DNA of 64,000 nt, from positions 362,745-426,744 of the forward strand of contig NZ_BMNK01000008.1 of assembly GCF_014646515.1 (NCBI RefSeq), in the 5' to 3' direction. The notes under the pieces were generated by a model that had not been told where the DNA came from, made no database searches, and saw only the letters and a program-made list of their open reading frames with translations. Shown piece by piece: positions 34,196-45,000 of this stretch. The translations under genes and the position numbers were made by a program. Each line of letters begins with the position of its first letter. The first letter of the stretch is position 1. This stretch comes from Nonomuraea glycinis (GTDB taxonomy: Bacteria > Actinomycetota > Actinomycetes > Streptosporangiales > Streptosporangiaceae).

Positions 34196-34841
34196 CCAGC
34201 GCGGCGGCGTAGCCGGGGGCGACGTCCAGCCAGCGGACCGGGGCCGGGGAGCCGGGCAGGGAGCGGAAGACCGCGCTTCCCGCCCGGCTCTGCTCGCAGG
34301 TGGCGGCGGCCGGGCGGACGAGGACGTCGCGCAGGCCGGCCAGCCCGGCCCCGGTCGCCTTGACGTACGCCTCCTTGGCCGTCCAGAGCCGGAAGTATTC
34401 CGCGAGGCCCGCGTCGGGGGCGGCCGCGCACACCCTGGCGGCCTCCTCCGGCTGGTAGATCCGCCGGGCCATCTCCCGGTGGTCGAGGTCGGGGCGGACG
34501 CGTTCGACGTCGACGCCCACCCGTGACCCCGGCGCGGCCACCGCGATCAGCGCCCACTCCTCCGAGTGGGACAGGTTGAAGTCGGGCCGGGGCGTGCGGG
34601 CCAGCAGGCAGGGGCGGCCCGACTCCTCCGTCCCGAAGGCGAGCCGGGCGGCGGGCACGCCGCACAACCGGCCGAGGACGTGGCGCAGGGCCGCGTGGGC
34701 GGCCACGTACCGGCGCCGGGCGAGGGGGTCGGCGAAGGCGGCGGCCTTGTCGCGTTCGGCGCCGGACAGGCAGTGCCACCGCCCCGGCTCCCCCGCCCGC
34801 TCCGGGCGGTCCAGGTGGACCCGCCACAGCCTCACGCCCAT
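34158..34841 (-). CDS. Sfp-type 4'-phosphopantetheinyl transferase
   Basis: A 227-aa enzyme that moves phosphopantetheine from CoA onto the ACPs, activating the PKSs. The hallmarks are GVDVER (Asp111, Glu113 bind Mg) and WTAKEAYVK (Glu157, Lys161). Its length fits the Sfp/Gsp subfamily. The ATG at 34841 overlaps the thioesterase end by 10 bases. At its 3' end it overlaps the plus-strand acyl-CoA dehydrogenase by 38 bases, tail to tail. Having its own PPTase points to a cluster that can activate all of its carrier proteins. Confidence 0.92.
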   Translation of the reverse strand: MGVRLWRVHLDRPERAGEPGRWHCLSGAERDKAAAFADPLARRRYVAAHAALRHVLGRLCGVPAARLAFGTEESGRPCLLARTPRPDFNLSHSEEWALIAVAAPGSRVGVDVERVRPDLDHREMARRIYQPEEAARVCAAAPDAGLAEYFRLWTAKEAYVKATGAGLAGLRDVLVRPAAATCEQSRAGSAVFRSLPGSPAPVRWLDVAPGYAAALVTTASTPAPRTG

Positions 34842-35626
34842 GGGCGCAGCGCCTCCGCCACGATCGCCCGGGTGCGGTCCGCCTGCTCGAACACGGCGAA
34901 GTGGCCGCCGTCGAACGGGTGCAGGGCGAACTCCCGCGCGGTCTGCTCCCGCCAGGCCGCCACCTTCTCCGGCGCCACCCGGGGGTCGGAGCCGCTGGGC
35001 AGCACCGAGATCGGCACGGCCAGCGGCGGCTCCGGCGTGTAGCGGTAGGTCTCCTTGACGGTGAAGTCGGCCTGCACGGCGGGCAGGATCATCTCCAGCG
35101 CGCCCTGGTCGGCCAGCAGCCACTCCGGCGTGCCGCCCAGCTTGCGCAGCAGCCCGACCACCTCCGCCCTGGTCATCCCGCTCACCGGCGGCCCGTCCTC
35201 GTAGGTGATGTGCGGGGCGTCGGAGCCGGAGACGAACAGGTGCACCGGCTCCGGCCCGCCCCGCCGCCTGACCTCCCTGACCAGCTCGAAGGCCACCAGG
35301 CCGCCGAGGCTGTGTCCGTACAGGGCGTATCTGTGGCCCGCGGCCGACAGCGCCACGTCGGCGAGCACCGCGTCGGCGAGGTCGGAGACCAGCGGCTCCA
35401 TGAGCCGGTAGGGCGGCTGCCGGTGCCGGCTCTCCCTGCCGGGGAGCTGCACCGGCTGCACCGCGACGCCCGGCAGTTTGCGCTGCCACTGCCGGAACGC
35501 CGACGCCGCGCCGCCCGCGTGCGGCAGGCAGTACAGCGGCAGCGCGCCCGGCTCCGCGCCGGTCAGGGTGCGGAACGGCAGCCACTGGGTCAGCAGGGCG
35601 TCGCTCGTCTCGTCATAGACGGTCAT
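34832..35626 (-). CDS. Type II thioesterase (stand-alone)
   Basis: A 264-aa alpha/beta hydrolase of the editing thioesterase family. It has LPHAGGAASAF near residue 35 (oxyanion region), the nucleophile Ser106 in GHSLGG, and His at about 242 in GGHFAVFE. These enzymes strip stalled or wrong acyl groups from ACPs. As no PKS in the window has a C-terminal TE domain, a part in product release is also possible. It begins 9 bases after fkbH and overlaps the PPTase gene. Confidence 0.92.
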   Translation of the reverse strand: MTVYDETSDALLTQWLPFRTLTGAEPGALPLYCLPHAGGAASAFRQWQRKLPGVAVQPVQLPGRESRHRQPPYRLMEPLVSDLADAVLADVALSAAGHRYALYGHSLGGLVAFELVREVRRRGGPEPVHLFVSGSDAPHITYEDGPPVSGMTRAEVVGLLRKLGGTPEWLLADQGALEMILPAVQADFTVKETYRYTPEPPLAVPISVLPSGSDPRVAPEKVAAWREQTAREFALHPFDGGHFAVFEQADRTRAIVAEALRPWA

Positions 35627-35635
35627 GTCGGTCCC

Positions 35636-36724
35636 TCACTCGACGATCTCGAGTCTCACGTACGCCGGCGGGGGCTGCACGGCGCTCAGGTCGGCTTCCA
35701 GGACGACGTGCGCGCCTTCCCGGCTCGCCTCGTGGAACCCGGCGAAGGCGTACGTCACCTGCATCATGCGGTTGCGCCCGGTCTCCACGAAGTCCGCCCG
35801 TACGGTCGCGCCCGCTTCCGCTGCCAGCCGCATGATGTGGTTGAGCAGCACCATGCCGACGCCGCGGGACATCACCCGGCACGACATCAGCATCATGCGC
35901 AGCCACCAGGCGTCCTCGCCCTTCTCCACCAGAGCCAGGCCGATCTTGCCGTAGCCGCCGAACCTGTCGGTGAGCGAGGCCACCAGGAGCAGGTGGTCCG
36001 GCGACTCGCGCAGCGCGTCCAGCTCCTCGTAGGAGTAGGTGCGCCCGGTGGAGTTGAGCTGGTTGGTGCGCACCGTCAGCTCCTCGGCGCGCTGCAGGTC
36101 CTCCCTTCTGGCGGGGGAGATGGTGAACGACATCTCCAGGCCGGCCAGGAACTCCTCGTTCGTGCCGACGAACTCGCTCTCCAGCTCCTGTCTGGCGATC
36201 TGGCCGCGGTACATCTCGCGGCGGAGCGCCGACTCGTCGGTGACGAAGCGTGGCCGGAACTCCGGCCGTGCCAGCGCCTCGTCCAGCTCCAGGATGTCCA
36301 CGCAGGTCACCTCGGGGAGGCCGTGGGCCACCTCGGCGCGCTCGAACTCCTGGTCGTCGACGAACGCGAAGGCGTCCAGGCCGAGGTTGAGCGCCGTGGC
36401 GAGGTGCCGGATGGAGTCCGACTTGGGGTTCCAGTTGATCTGCGGGTACAGGAACATCTCCTCCAGCCCGAGGGCGCGCAGCTTGGCCATGGCCGCGTCC
36501 CTGTCGTTCTTGCTGGCGATGGAGTGCAGGACGCCCTTGCGGTCCAGCTCGTGGATCCGCTCGACGACGGCCGGCCGTACGGTGACGTCGCCGTCCTCCA
36601 GGAGCACCCCGTTCCACAGGGTGTTGTCGAGGTCCCACACGATGCACTTGATCCGGCCCCGCTTCGGCTTCTCCGGGAGCGGGGCGGCCGGGGTGGCCGA
36701 GGTGGTCGAGGTGGTCACGGTCAC
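35636..36724 (-). CDS. fkbH: FkbH-like glyceryl-ACP synthase (HAD family)
   Basis: A 362-aa enzyme that takes 1,3-bisphosphoglycerate, removes the phosphate and loads the glyceryl unit onto the dedicated ACP. The HAD motif VWDLDNTLWNG (Asp31, Asp33) lies near the N-terminus, followed by a GNAT-like acyl-transfer half. The GTG at 36724 overlaps the fkbI stop (GTGA). Length is normal for FkbH. With FkbI, the ACP and FkbK it forms the route to hydroxymalonyl-ACP. Methoxymalonyl would also need the O-methyltransferase FkbG, which is not in the window. Confidence 0.92.
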   Translation of the reverse strand: MTVTTSTTSATPAAPLPEKPKRGRIKCIVWDLDNTLWNGVLLEDGDVTVRPAVVERIHELDRKGVLHSIASKNDRDAAMAKLRALGLEEMFLYPQINWNPKSDSIRHLATALNLGLDAFAFVDDQEFERAEVAHGLPEVTCVDILELDEALARPEFRPRFVTDESALRREMYRGQIARQELESEFVGTNEEFLAGLEMSFTISPARREDLQRAEELTVRTNQLNSTGRTYSYEELDALRESPDHLLLVASLTDRFGGYGKIGLALVEKGEDAWWLRMMLMSCRVMSRGVGMVLLNHIMRLAAEAGATVRADFVETGRNRMMQVTYAFAGFHEASREGAHVVLEADLSAVQPPPAYVRLEIVE

Positions 36725-37878
36725 GTCGTCTTCTCCCTTTCCGCCTGGCCGGCGATGGTGATCCGCTGGATCTCGTTGCTGCCTTCGATGATCTCCATCA
36801 CCTTGGCGTCGCGGTACAGCCGGGCCACCGGGTAGTCCGGGCTGCACCCGTTGGCGCCGTGGATCTGCACGGCCTCGGCCGCGTGCCGGACGGCGGCCGT
36901 CGAGGCGAAGTACTTCGCCACCCAGGTGGCCATGAGCGTCGCCGACTCCCCGGCGTCCTTGAGGCGGCCGGCCTCGGCGACCAGCAGCCGGGCCGCCCGC
37001 GCGTCGGTGACCATGTCGGAGAGCTTCGCCTGGATCAGGGGCAGCTCACGCAGGGCCGAGCCGCCCACCCTGCGCCGCGCGGCGTAGCCGGACGACGCCT
37101 CCAGGCACGCCTGGAGGATGCCCAGCGAGCCCGCCGCCACGCTGTAGCGGCCGAGGTCGAGGGTGCCGGTGAGCACCATGCCGGCGGTGAAGCCGCTCGG
37201 GCCGAGCAGCGCGTCCGGCCCGAGGACGACGTCGTCGAAGGAGATCTCCGCCAGCATGGAGGCGCGGGTGCCCAGCATGTCGTGGATGGGGCGGACCCGG
37301 ACGCCCGGCGCCTCCCTCGGCACGAGGAAGGCGCCGATGCTGGCGGCCGTGCGGGCGAACACCAGGAACAGGTCCGCCCGCTGGCCGCCCGTGGTCCACG
37401 TCTTGACCCCGTTGAGCACCCAGCCGCCACCCGACTCGGCGGCGGTCGTGGTGATCCCCGAGGTGTCACTGCCGGCGCCGGGCTCGGACAGGCAGAACGC
37501 GCCGAGCACCTGCCCGCTGCCGAGCAGCGTCGTCCACCGCTCCCGCTGGGCGGGGGTGCCCCAGCGCTGCACCGTCCACGACACCATCGTGTGCACGGTG
37601 AGCAGGCTGCGCAGGGAGGAGCAGCCGCGCCCGACCTCCTCGTGCACCTCCCCGAGCGTGACCAGGTCCATCCCGGCGCCGCCCGAGCCGGGCGGCAGGA
37701 AGGGCGCCCACAGGCCCGCCTCGGCGACCCGCTGGAGCAGATCCTCCGGCACCCGGCCGGCCCGGTCGTAGACGTCGGCGTACGGCACCACGTGGGTGTC
37801 GACGAAGGCGCGGGCCGACGTACGGTCCGTGACCCGGTCGGCGGTGCGGGTGGCGGGCGCCGGGTCGGTGAGGGTCAC
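36721..37878 (-). CDS. fkbI: FkbI-like acyl-ACP dehydrogenase
   Basis: A 385-aa flavoenzyme that oxidises the 2-hydroxy-3-oxopropionyl-ACP aldehyde stage in the hydroxymalonyl/methoxymalonyl pathway. It shows LSEPGAGSDTSG and WTTGGQRADLFLVFA in the middle domain, and the catalytic Glu365 in EIIEGSNEIQR near the C-terminus, as in normal acyl-CoA dehydrogenases. Its ATG overlaps the ACP gene stop (ATGA) and its stop overlaps fkbH, giving a chain of coupled genes. The exact order of the two oxidation steps is known only from the family. Confidence 0.9.
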   Translation of the reverse strand: MTLTDPAPATRTADRVTDRTSARAFVDTHVVPYADVYDRAGRVPEDLLQRVAEAGLWAPFLPPGSGGAGMDLVTLGEVHEEVGRGCSSLRSLLTVHTMVSWTVQRWGTPAQRERWTTLLGSGQVLGAFCLSEPGAGSDTSGITTTAAESGGGWVLNGVKTWTTGGQRADLFLVFARTAASIGAFLVPREAPGVRVRPIHDMLGTRASMLAEISFDDVVLGPDALLGPSGFTAGMVLTGTLDLGRYSVAAGSLGILQACLEASSGYAARRRVGGSALRELPLIQAKLSDMVTDARAARLLVAEAGRLKDAGESATLMATWVAKYFASTAAVRHAAEAVQIHGANGCSPDYPVARLYRDAKVMEIIEGSNEIQRITIAGQAEREKTT

Positions 37879-38129
37879 GCCACGGCCAGGTCGGCCGAGA
37901 GCCTCGCCACCAGGCTCGCCATCGTGTCGGCGGTGCGGAAGTTGTCGATCCGCAGCTCCTCGTTCGGGATGGTGATCCCGAACGTCTTCTCCACGAACAT
38001 CACCAGCTCCATCGCGAACAGCGAGTTGACGAAGCCGAGGGCGAAGATGTCCTGCGACGCGTCGATCTCCGCCTGCGGGTAGCGCTCGCGGACGAAGGTG
38101 AGAATCTGATCCTTTGCGGTGGTGGACAT
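37875..38129 (-). CDS. fkbJ: Discrete acyl carrier protein (FkbJ-like)
   Basis: An 84-aa ACP that carries the glyceryl to hydroxymalonyl intermediates. The phosphopantetheine site is Ser36 in GFVNSLFAMEL; the canonical Asp before the Ser is Asn here. The helix pattern (QILTFVRERY, LVMFVEKTFG, LVARLSADLA) is typical. It sits between fkbK and fkbI, 26 bases behind the former. Its charged unit would be delivered to an AT or, for the AT-less PksB, perhaps directly to the module. Confidence 0.92.
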   Translation of the reverse strand: MSTTAKDQILTFVRERYPQAEIDASQDIFALGFVNSLFAMELVMFVEKTFGITIPNEELRIDNFRTADTMASLVARLSADLAVA

Positions 38130-38155
38130 GGGCGTTGCTCCGTTTCAGTTCGTCT

Positions 38156-39004
38156 TCAGTTCGAGTCGTAGGTGTAGAAACCGCGGCCGCTCTTCCGGCC
38201 GTGCAGCCCGGCGTCGGTCATCTGCTTCAGCAGCGGGCAGGGGCGGTACTTACTGTCGGCGTAGTGCTCGTAGAGCACTTCGACGCTGTAGAGGATCGTG
38301 TCGACGCCGATCAGGTCGGCGGTCTCCAGCGGTCCCATCGGGTGGCCGAAGCAGCCGCGGAACACCTCGTCCACGGACGCGGCGTCCGCCACGCCCTCGT
38401 GCACGAGGAAGGCCGCCTCGTTGACGGTGAGCATCAGCACCCGGTTGGAGATGAAGCCGCACGAGTCCTTGACGTGCACGGCCTTCTTGCCCATGGCGTG
38501 CAGCAGGTCCTTGGTGCGCTCGACCGTCTCCGGTGAGGTGTGGAAGCCGGGGATCAGCTCCACGACCGGCTTGGCCGGCACCGGGTTCATGAAGTGCACG
38601 CCGACCACCTTGTCCGGCCGGCCGGTGACGGCGGCGACCTTGGTGATCGGGATGGCCGAGGTGTTGACGACGAAGACGGTGTCGGGACCGCACTCGGCGT
38701 CGAGCGTCTCGTACACCTCCCGCTTGACGTCCCAGTTCTCGGTCACGTTCTCGATGACGATCTCGGCCTTGGCCGCGCCCGCGGCGCCGACCGCCGTGGT
38801 GATCCTGGACAGGATCTCGTCGGCGTCCAGGGCGGGGCCGCCCATGAGGCGGCTCATCCGGCTGTTGCGCTCGATGGTCGCCAGCGCGGCGGCCAGGGTC
38901 TTCTCGTCCTTGTCGACCAGCACCACGTCGTGCCCGGTCGAGGCGAGGTTCTGGGCGACGCCGACTCCCATGACGCCGGCGCCGATCACCCCGATTACTG
39001 ACAT
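38156..39004 (-). CDS. fkbK: FkbK-like 3-hydroxyacyl-ACP dehydrogenase
   Basis: A 282-aa NAD-dependent enzyme of the 3-hydroxybutyryl-CoA dehydrogenase family. It opens with the dinucleotide site GAGVMG (8-13). The catalytic region has VGVHFMNPVPAKPVVELIPG with the active His, and ETADLIGVDTILYSVEVLYE near the C-terminus. It oxidises the glyceryl-ACP hydroxyl in the hydroxymalonyl route. GGAG precedes the ATG at 39004. The gene lies 62 bases after PksC, in the same transcription unit. A primary-metabolism hydroxybutyryl-CoA dehydrogenase is the alternative, but the context is decisive. Confidence 0.9.
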   Translation of the reverse strand: MSVIGVIGAGVMGVGVAQNLASTGHDVVLVDKDEKTLAAALATIERNSRMSRLMGGPALDADEILSRITTAVGAAGAAKAEIVIENVTENWDVKREVYETLDAECGPDTVFVVNTSAIPITKVAAVTGRPDKVVGVHFMNPVPAKPVVELIPGFHTSPETVERTKDLLHAMGKKAVHVKDSCGFISNRVLMLTVNEAAFLVHEGVADAASVDEVFRGCFGHPMGPLETADLIGVDTILYSVEVLYEHYADSKYRPCPLLKQMTDAGLHGRKSGRGFYTYDSN

Positions 39005-39066
39005 GTCATCTCCGCTTCCCTCATCGGTTCCGCTCCTTGATCGCGGCGTTGGTTCCGTGGTCGCCG

Positions 39067-42000
39067 TCACCTTCCGCGCCTGCGCGCGGCGGCCTCCAAT
39101 CCCGAGCGCCGCAGCTGGGCCCGTACCTGGCTGCCGCCTTCGGTGGCGGCCGGCGCCGCGCCCGAGGCGAGCGCCTCGACGGTGCGGCTCAGCGCGGCCA
39201 CGGTCGGCGACTCGTAGAGGATGTGCGGCGGCAGCTCCGGCAGCTTGAACGCGCGCCGGACCGCGGCCACGATGGCGACGCCGAGCAGCGAGTTGCCGCC
39301 CAGTTCGAAGTAGTTGTCCAGCACGCCGACCCGGTCCAGGCGCAGTGACTCGCCCCAGATCGCGGCGATGGCCTCCTCGGTGGCGTCGGCGGGCTCCTGG
39401 TAGTTGGTGACCAGCTCGGGCCTGGGGTGCAGCTCGCCGCCGCCGCCCATCGCAGGGGAGGTCACCGCCTCCAGGGTGAAGCGGGAGCTGCCGCTCACCA
39501 GCGTGGGGAAGTCCTGGGTGGACACGATGACGTGGGATTCCCCGGTCGCCAGCGCCCGCAGCAGCGAGCGCCAGCCGTCGGCGAACTCGATGCCGACACG
39601 GGCCCGGTTCTGCCGGAAGAAGTCGCGCAGCGCCTCCTCGTACCCGGCGAGACCGGCCTCCCACGCGTTCCACGTCCACTCGCCCCAGCCGACGGACACC
39701 ACCCGGCGCCCGGTCGCGGCGAGCTCGTGGGCGTAGCCGTCCAGGAAGGCGTTGGCGGCGCAGTAGTCGACCTGGCCGGGGCCGCCGCCGGTCGCGGAGG
39801 TGATCGAGGAGAACAGCACCAGCAGGTCCAACTCGACCTCGTCCTCGCGGCCGATGCGCAGCGCCTCGGCCAGCGCCAGCGTGCCGCCGATCTTGGGGGC
39901 GAGCACCTCGTCCAGCTCCTCGGGCCGCTTGAACTGCATCAGCCCCATGGCCGGTACGCCCGCCGCGTGCAGCACGCCGTGCAGCGCGCCGAAGCGCTCG
40001 GTGGCCGCCTCCACGGCCCGGCGCACGTCCCCGGCGTCCGCGACGTCCCCGGCGACGATCTCCACCTCGGCGCCGAGCGAGATCAACTCGGTGACCTGCG
40101 CCACCCTCCGCCACGTCACCTCATCCACCGAACGCCCACCGGAGCCACCACTGCCGCCTGAGCCGCCGGTGGCCAGGATCGCGGGCCACTCGGCGCGCGG
40201 TGGCAGGCCACGCCGGGCCAGCAGGACGAGCTTGGCCCGGTAGTCGCGGGCCAGATGCCCGGCCAGGCCGAGGGCGATGCCGCCCAGCCCACCGGTGATC
40301 AGGTAGACACCGCCCTCCCGCAGCCCGGTGGCATCGGCGACCGGTCCGCCGGGCAGCGGTGGGGGCTGCATCACGGCGTAGTCGGGGATGTAGCGGCGGC
40401 CGTGCCTCAGCGCGACCGTACGGTCGTGCTGCGGGCGGGCCAGCTCGGCGGTCAGGCCGTGCAGGTCGCGTGCGGACGGGCCGGCCGGGAGGTCGATCAG
40501 CCGGGTGGTCACGCCCGGATACTCCAACGGGATCACCAGGGACGGTCCCATCAGGGTCGCGCCGGCGGGATGCGCCACCTCCTCCCCCAGGACCCGCTGG
40601 GTGCCGGAGACGGCCACGTCGAGCGACCAGTCGCCGATGCCGGACTCCCCTGCCGCCCTGGCCAGCGCGACGAGCGTGTGCAGGCCGTACGCGATGGTGG
40701 TGTCGTGCGGCGCCCGTTCCAGCGTCCACAGGTGGACGACCCGCTCCAGCCGCCGTCCCGCCGTACGCAGGTCGCGCAGCACGGCGAGCATGTCGGCGAC
40801 ACTGCCCGGCCTGACCGTGTGCCCCTCGCCGTTGACGGCGTACGTCTCGCCGGGGCGTACTGGCGTGATCGTGGCGCCGGTTGCGGCGGCGGCTTCGCGT
40901 AGGTCGGCGAGCGCCTTGTCTGCGAGGCCCGCGCGGGTGAAGACCAGCCACGAGGCGGGCTGCCGCTCCGCCGGCGCGGGCGCGGCCGTCTGCCGCCACA
41001 CGGGCAGGTAGAGCCACTGCTCCTCGGGCAGTTTGGGCAGGGTCGTGATGGCCTCGAACAGGTCCTCCGGCTCGGCCGCCCGCTCCTTCCTGGCGGGCGG
41101 GTCGATCCAGTAACGCTGCCGCTGGAACGGGTACGTGGGCAGCGGCACCCGGCCGGGCAGCGTCGCCGGGTCGGCGCCCTCGACGCGACCGTGGTAGGCG
41201 TCCCAGCCGATGGTGACACCGCCGAGCCAGAGCCGGGCCAGGCTGCCCGCCAGCACCTCGTCACCCGGCGTGGGGTCGCTCGCGGCGGGCAGCGTGTGGG
41301 TGATCAACGACCAGCGTTCCGCCGGGCAGCCCGCCCCGCGCACCAGCGCCCCCAGCGACTGACCGGGACCGATCTCGACCATGGCGAGCTCCGGCTCGGC
41401 CAGCAGGGTGTCGACCCCCGCCTGGAAGCGCACGGTCGCGCACATGTGCCGGGCCCAGTAGCCGGGGTCGCAGACGAGCTCGGCGTCGGCCAGCGCGCCG
41501 GTCACGTTCGAGATGTACGGCAACGCCGGCAGGTTGAGCGTGACCTCGGCCTTGATCCACTGGGTGAGCTCGTCGGTCAGCGGCTCCAGCATGCGGGAGT
41601 GGAAGGCGTGGGTGGTCTCCAGCGTGCGGCACGCGATCTCGGCCTGCCGCAGGTCCCCGGCCAGCGTCTCGACCGCCTCGACCGGCCCGGCGACCACGAC
41701 CGCCTGGGGGCCGTTGACGGCGGCGACGTCCAGCCCGCGTTCCTCCAGCCGGAAGCGCCTGCGCAGGTCGCCCGCCGGGAGGGAGATGGCCAGCATCGCG
41801 CCCGGCGGCATCCCGGAGATCAGCCGGGCCCGGTGGGTGACCAGGGCGATGGCGTCGGGCAGCGACAGGACGCCGGCGAGGCAGGCGGCGACGTACTCGC
41901 CGAGGCTGTAGCCGAGCATGATCGCCGGTTGCAGCCCCCAGGACATCAGCGTGCGCGCGAGTGCGTACTCCACGGCGAACAGCGCGGGCTGGGCCACCTC

Positions 42001-45000
42001 CGTGCGCTGCAGCGCGGCGGCGCGGCCCGTCGCCCCTTCCGCGGGCGCCCGCCCCAGCAGCGCGGCCAGGCCCGCGCCCGCCTCGCGCGCACCGATCAGC
42101 AGGTCAGCGATATAGACGCTGCCGGTGCCGGTGCTCGCGGCGCTGTCGCCGGTGCTGTCGGTGCTGTTGAGGTGCTGGTTCAGGAGTGTCAGGCACTCGT
42201 CCAGGGCGGTGCGGAAGGTCGGCTCGTGGTGGTAGAGGTCGGCGGCCAGGCCGGGGTACTGCTCGCCGACGCCGGCCAGCAGGAAGGCGGTCCGGCGGCC
42301 CTGTACGGTGTCCACCCGGCCCAGCAGTCCTTCCTGGCGCGGTCCGGTCAGGGCGGTCGCGGCGGACGCGCCGTCGGCGGCGACCAGTGCCCGCCGGTGC
42401 TCGAACGTCTTGCGCCCGACCTGGAGGGTGTAGGCCACATCGGCCAGCGGCGCGCCGGGCTCGGCGGCCAGGTGCTCGCCGAGCCGCCGTACCGCGGCGT
42501 CGGCCGCCGGGGCGTTGCGCGCTGAGACGGGCAGCACCTGGAAGCGGCGGGCCTGCGGCGGTGCGCCGGGACGGACGGGCGGTTCCTCGATGACCATGTG
42601 CACGTTGGTGCCTCCCATGCCGAGGGAGTTGAGGCCCGCGATCCGCGGGCGGCCGTCGCGTGTCCGCCACGGGGACAGCTCGGCGTTGACGTAGAACGGG
42701 CTGTCCTCGAAGTCGATCTCCGGGTTCGGGCTGGTGTAGTGCAGGGTGGGCGGGATCACGCCCTCGCGCACCGCGAACGACGTCTTGATCAGCCCGCTGG
42801 CGCCGGCGGCCCGGTCGAGGTGGCCGACGTTGGTCTTCACCGACCCGATCGGGCAGTACTCCTTGTCCCGGGTGGGGCCGAACGCGCGGGTCAGCGCGGC
42901 CACCTCGATCGGGTCGCCCAGCTCGGTGGCGGTGCCGTGCGCCTCGACGTAGCTGATGTCCTCGCCGGTGACGCCCGCGTCGGCCATCGCGTCCGCGATC
43001 ACCCTGGACTGGCCGACGACGCTGGGCGCGGTGTAGCCGACCTTGAGCGCGCCGTCGTTGTTCATCGCGGAGCCGCGGATCACCGCCCAGATGTGGTCGC
43101 CGTCGCGCACCGCGTCGGGCAGCCGCTTGAGCAGGACGGCCGCCGCGCCGTCGCCGAACATGCTGCCCCGCGCCTGGGCGTCGAAGGCGCGCACGTGGCC
43201 GTCCGGCGACTCCTGCCCGCCGGGGCCGAACAGGTGGCCGACCCGGTCGGGCACCCGGATCGAGACGCCTCCGGCCAGGGCCAGCTCGCATTCGCCGTTG
43301 CGCAGGCTCTGCACCGCCAGGTGCGCGGCCACCAGCGAGGTGGAGCAGAAGGTCTGGACCGCCACGCTCGGGCCGTACAGGTCGAGCAGGTAGGAGACCG
43401 TCGTGGTCAGGGCGTCCTTGTCGTTGCCCATGATGACCTCGAAGTCACTGAACTCCTGCTGCCCGCCGCCCAGCAGGTGGTCCGTCATCCGCAGCAGGTA
43501 GGTGCTGATGTTGGCGCCGCCGAACACGCCTACCCGGCCCCGGTGGCCGGGGGCCGCGTAGCCGCCGTGCTCCAGCGCCTCCCAGCACACCTCCAGGAAG
43601 GCCCGCTGCTGCGGATCGTTGATCGCGGCCATCCGGGGGCTCATGCCGAAGAAGGCCGCGTCGAAGCCGCTGATGTCGTCCAGCACCGGCCGGGCGCGGA
43701 CGTACGCGGGGTCCTTGATCTGCTCGGGGTCGGCCCCGGCGGCCAGCAGCTCCTCCTCGGAGAAGAAGCTGATGGACTCGACGCCGTCGCGCAGGTTGCG
43801 CCAGAACTGTCCCACGTCGGAGGCGCCGGGGAAGTGCCCCGCCATGCCGACGATGGCGATCCGCCTGTCGTCGTCGCCCGAGGGAGGCGCCCCCCTGTCA
43901 CGGGCGAACACGGGCAGCCCGGCGCCCTTAAGCGCTGCCGGGGTGCGGCGTTCGTCCAGGGTGGTGGCCAGCGTGCCCACCGTCGGCGCCTCGAACAGCG
44001 AGACCGTCGGCACCGCCACACCGAAGCGCTTCTTCACCAGCGCGAGCATCTGGAGCGCGACCAGCGAATTGCCGCCGAGGTCGAAGAAGTTGTCCCGGGT
44101 GCCGACCGGTTCGACGCCGAGCACCTCCGACCAGAGGCCGGCCAGGTCGCGTTCCGTCGCCGACAGCGGCGGAGTGTAAGGCTGTGGCAGCTCCGGGCGC
44201 GGAAACCGGTCGCCGGTCCCGGCGCCCGCGGCGCTTGCGGCCGGGCCGTCGAAGTCGGCGGCGAGGGCGTGCGGCAGCCGGTCGTCCAGGCCGCCGGCGG
44301 CCACCACCAGGCTGGGCCGGGAGGTGACCAGCAGCTCGTCGAAGGCGGCGAGCGCCTGCTCGGCCGTCATGGAGTGCGCGGCCATGGCCGCGCCGAAGCC
44401 GCCCTCGACCCGGCCCAGCGTGACCGCCCAGGTGTCCCAGCCGGCGCTCACCCATCGTGTACGCGTCCCGCGGGCGTGGTTGCGCAGGCCGATCGCGGTC
44501 AGGGCGGCGTTGGCCGCGGCGTAACCGGCGAACGCGACGCCGCCGAGCACGGCGGAGGTGGAGGAGAACAGCACACAGAAACTCGGGGCGCGATCGGCGG
44601 GCAACGCGTTCAGCAGCCGTTCCAGGACCAGCGCGCCGGTCACCTTGGCGGTGAAGTGCCGCTCGACGGCGGCCTCGTCCAGATCGCGCAGCGGGCGGAA
44701 GGTGTCAGGCCGGGTGTCGGCGGCGGCGTGCACCACGCCGTCCAACCGTTGCTCGCCGTCGAGCAGCGCCCGCATGGCGGCCTCGTCGGTGACGTCGACC
44801 CGAGGGGTGAGCACCTCGGCCCCGAGCTCCCGCAACCGCCGCACCGCTTCCCGGCGCGGATCCCCCTCGACGTCGGGCACCCCACCGCGACTGGTCAGGA
44901 CCAGCCGCCCGGCACCGGCCCGGACCAGATGCTCGGCCACGAGCAGCGCCACATCACTGAGCCCACCGGTGATCAGGTACGTGCCCCCCTCCCGAACAGC

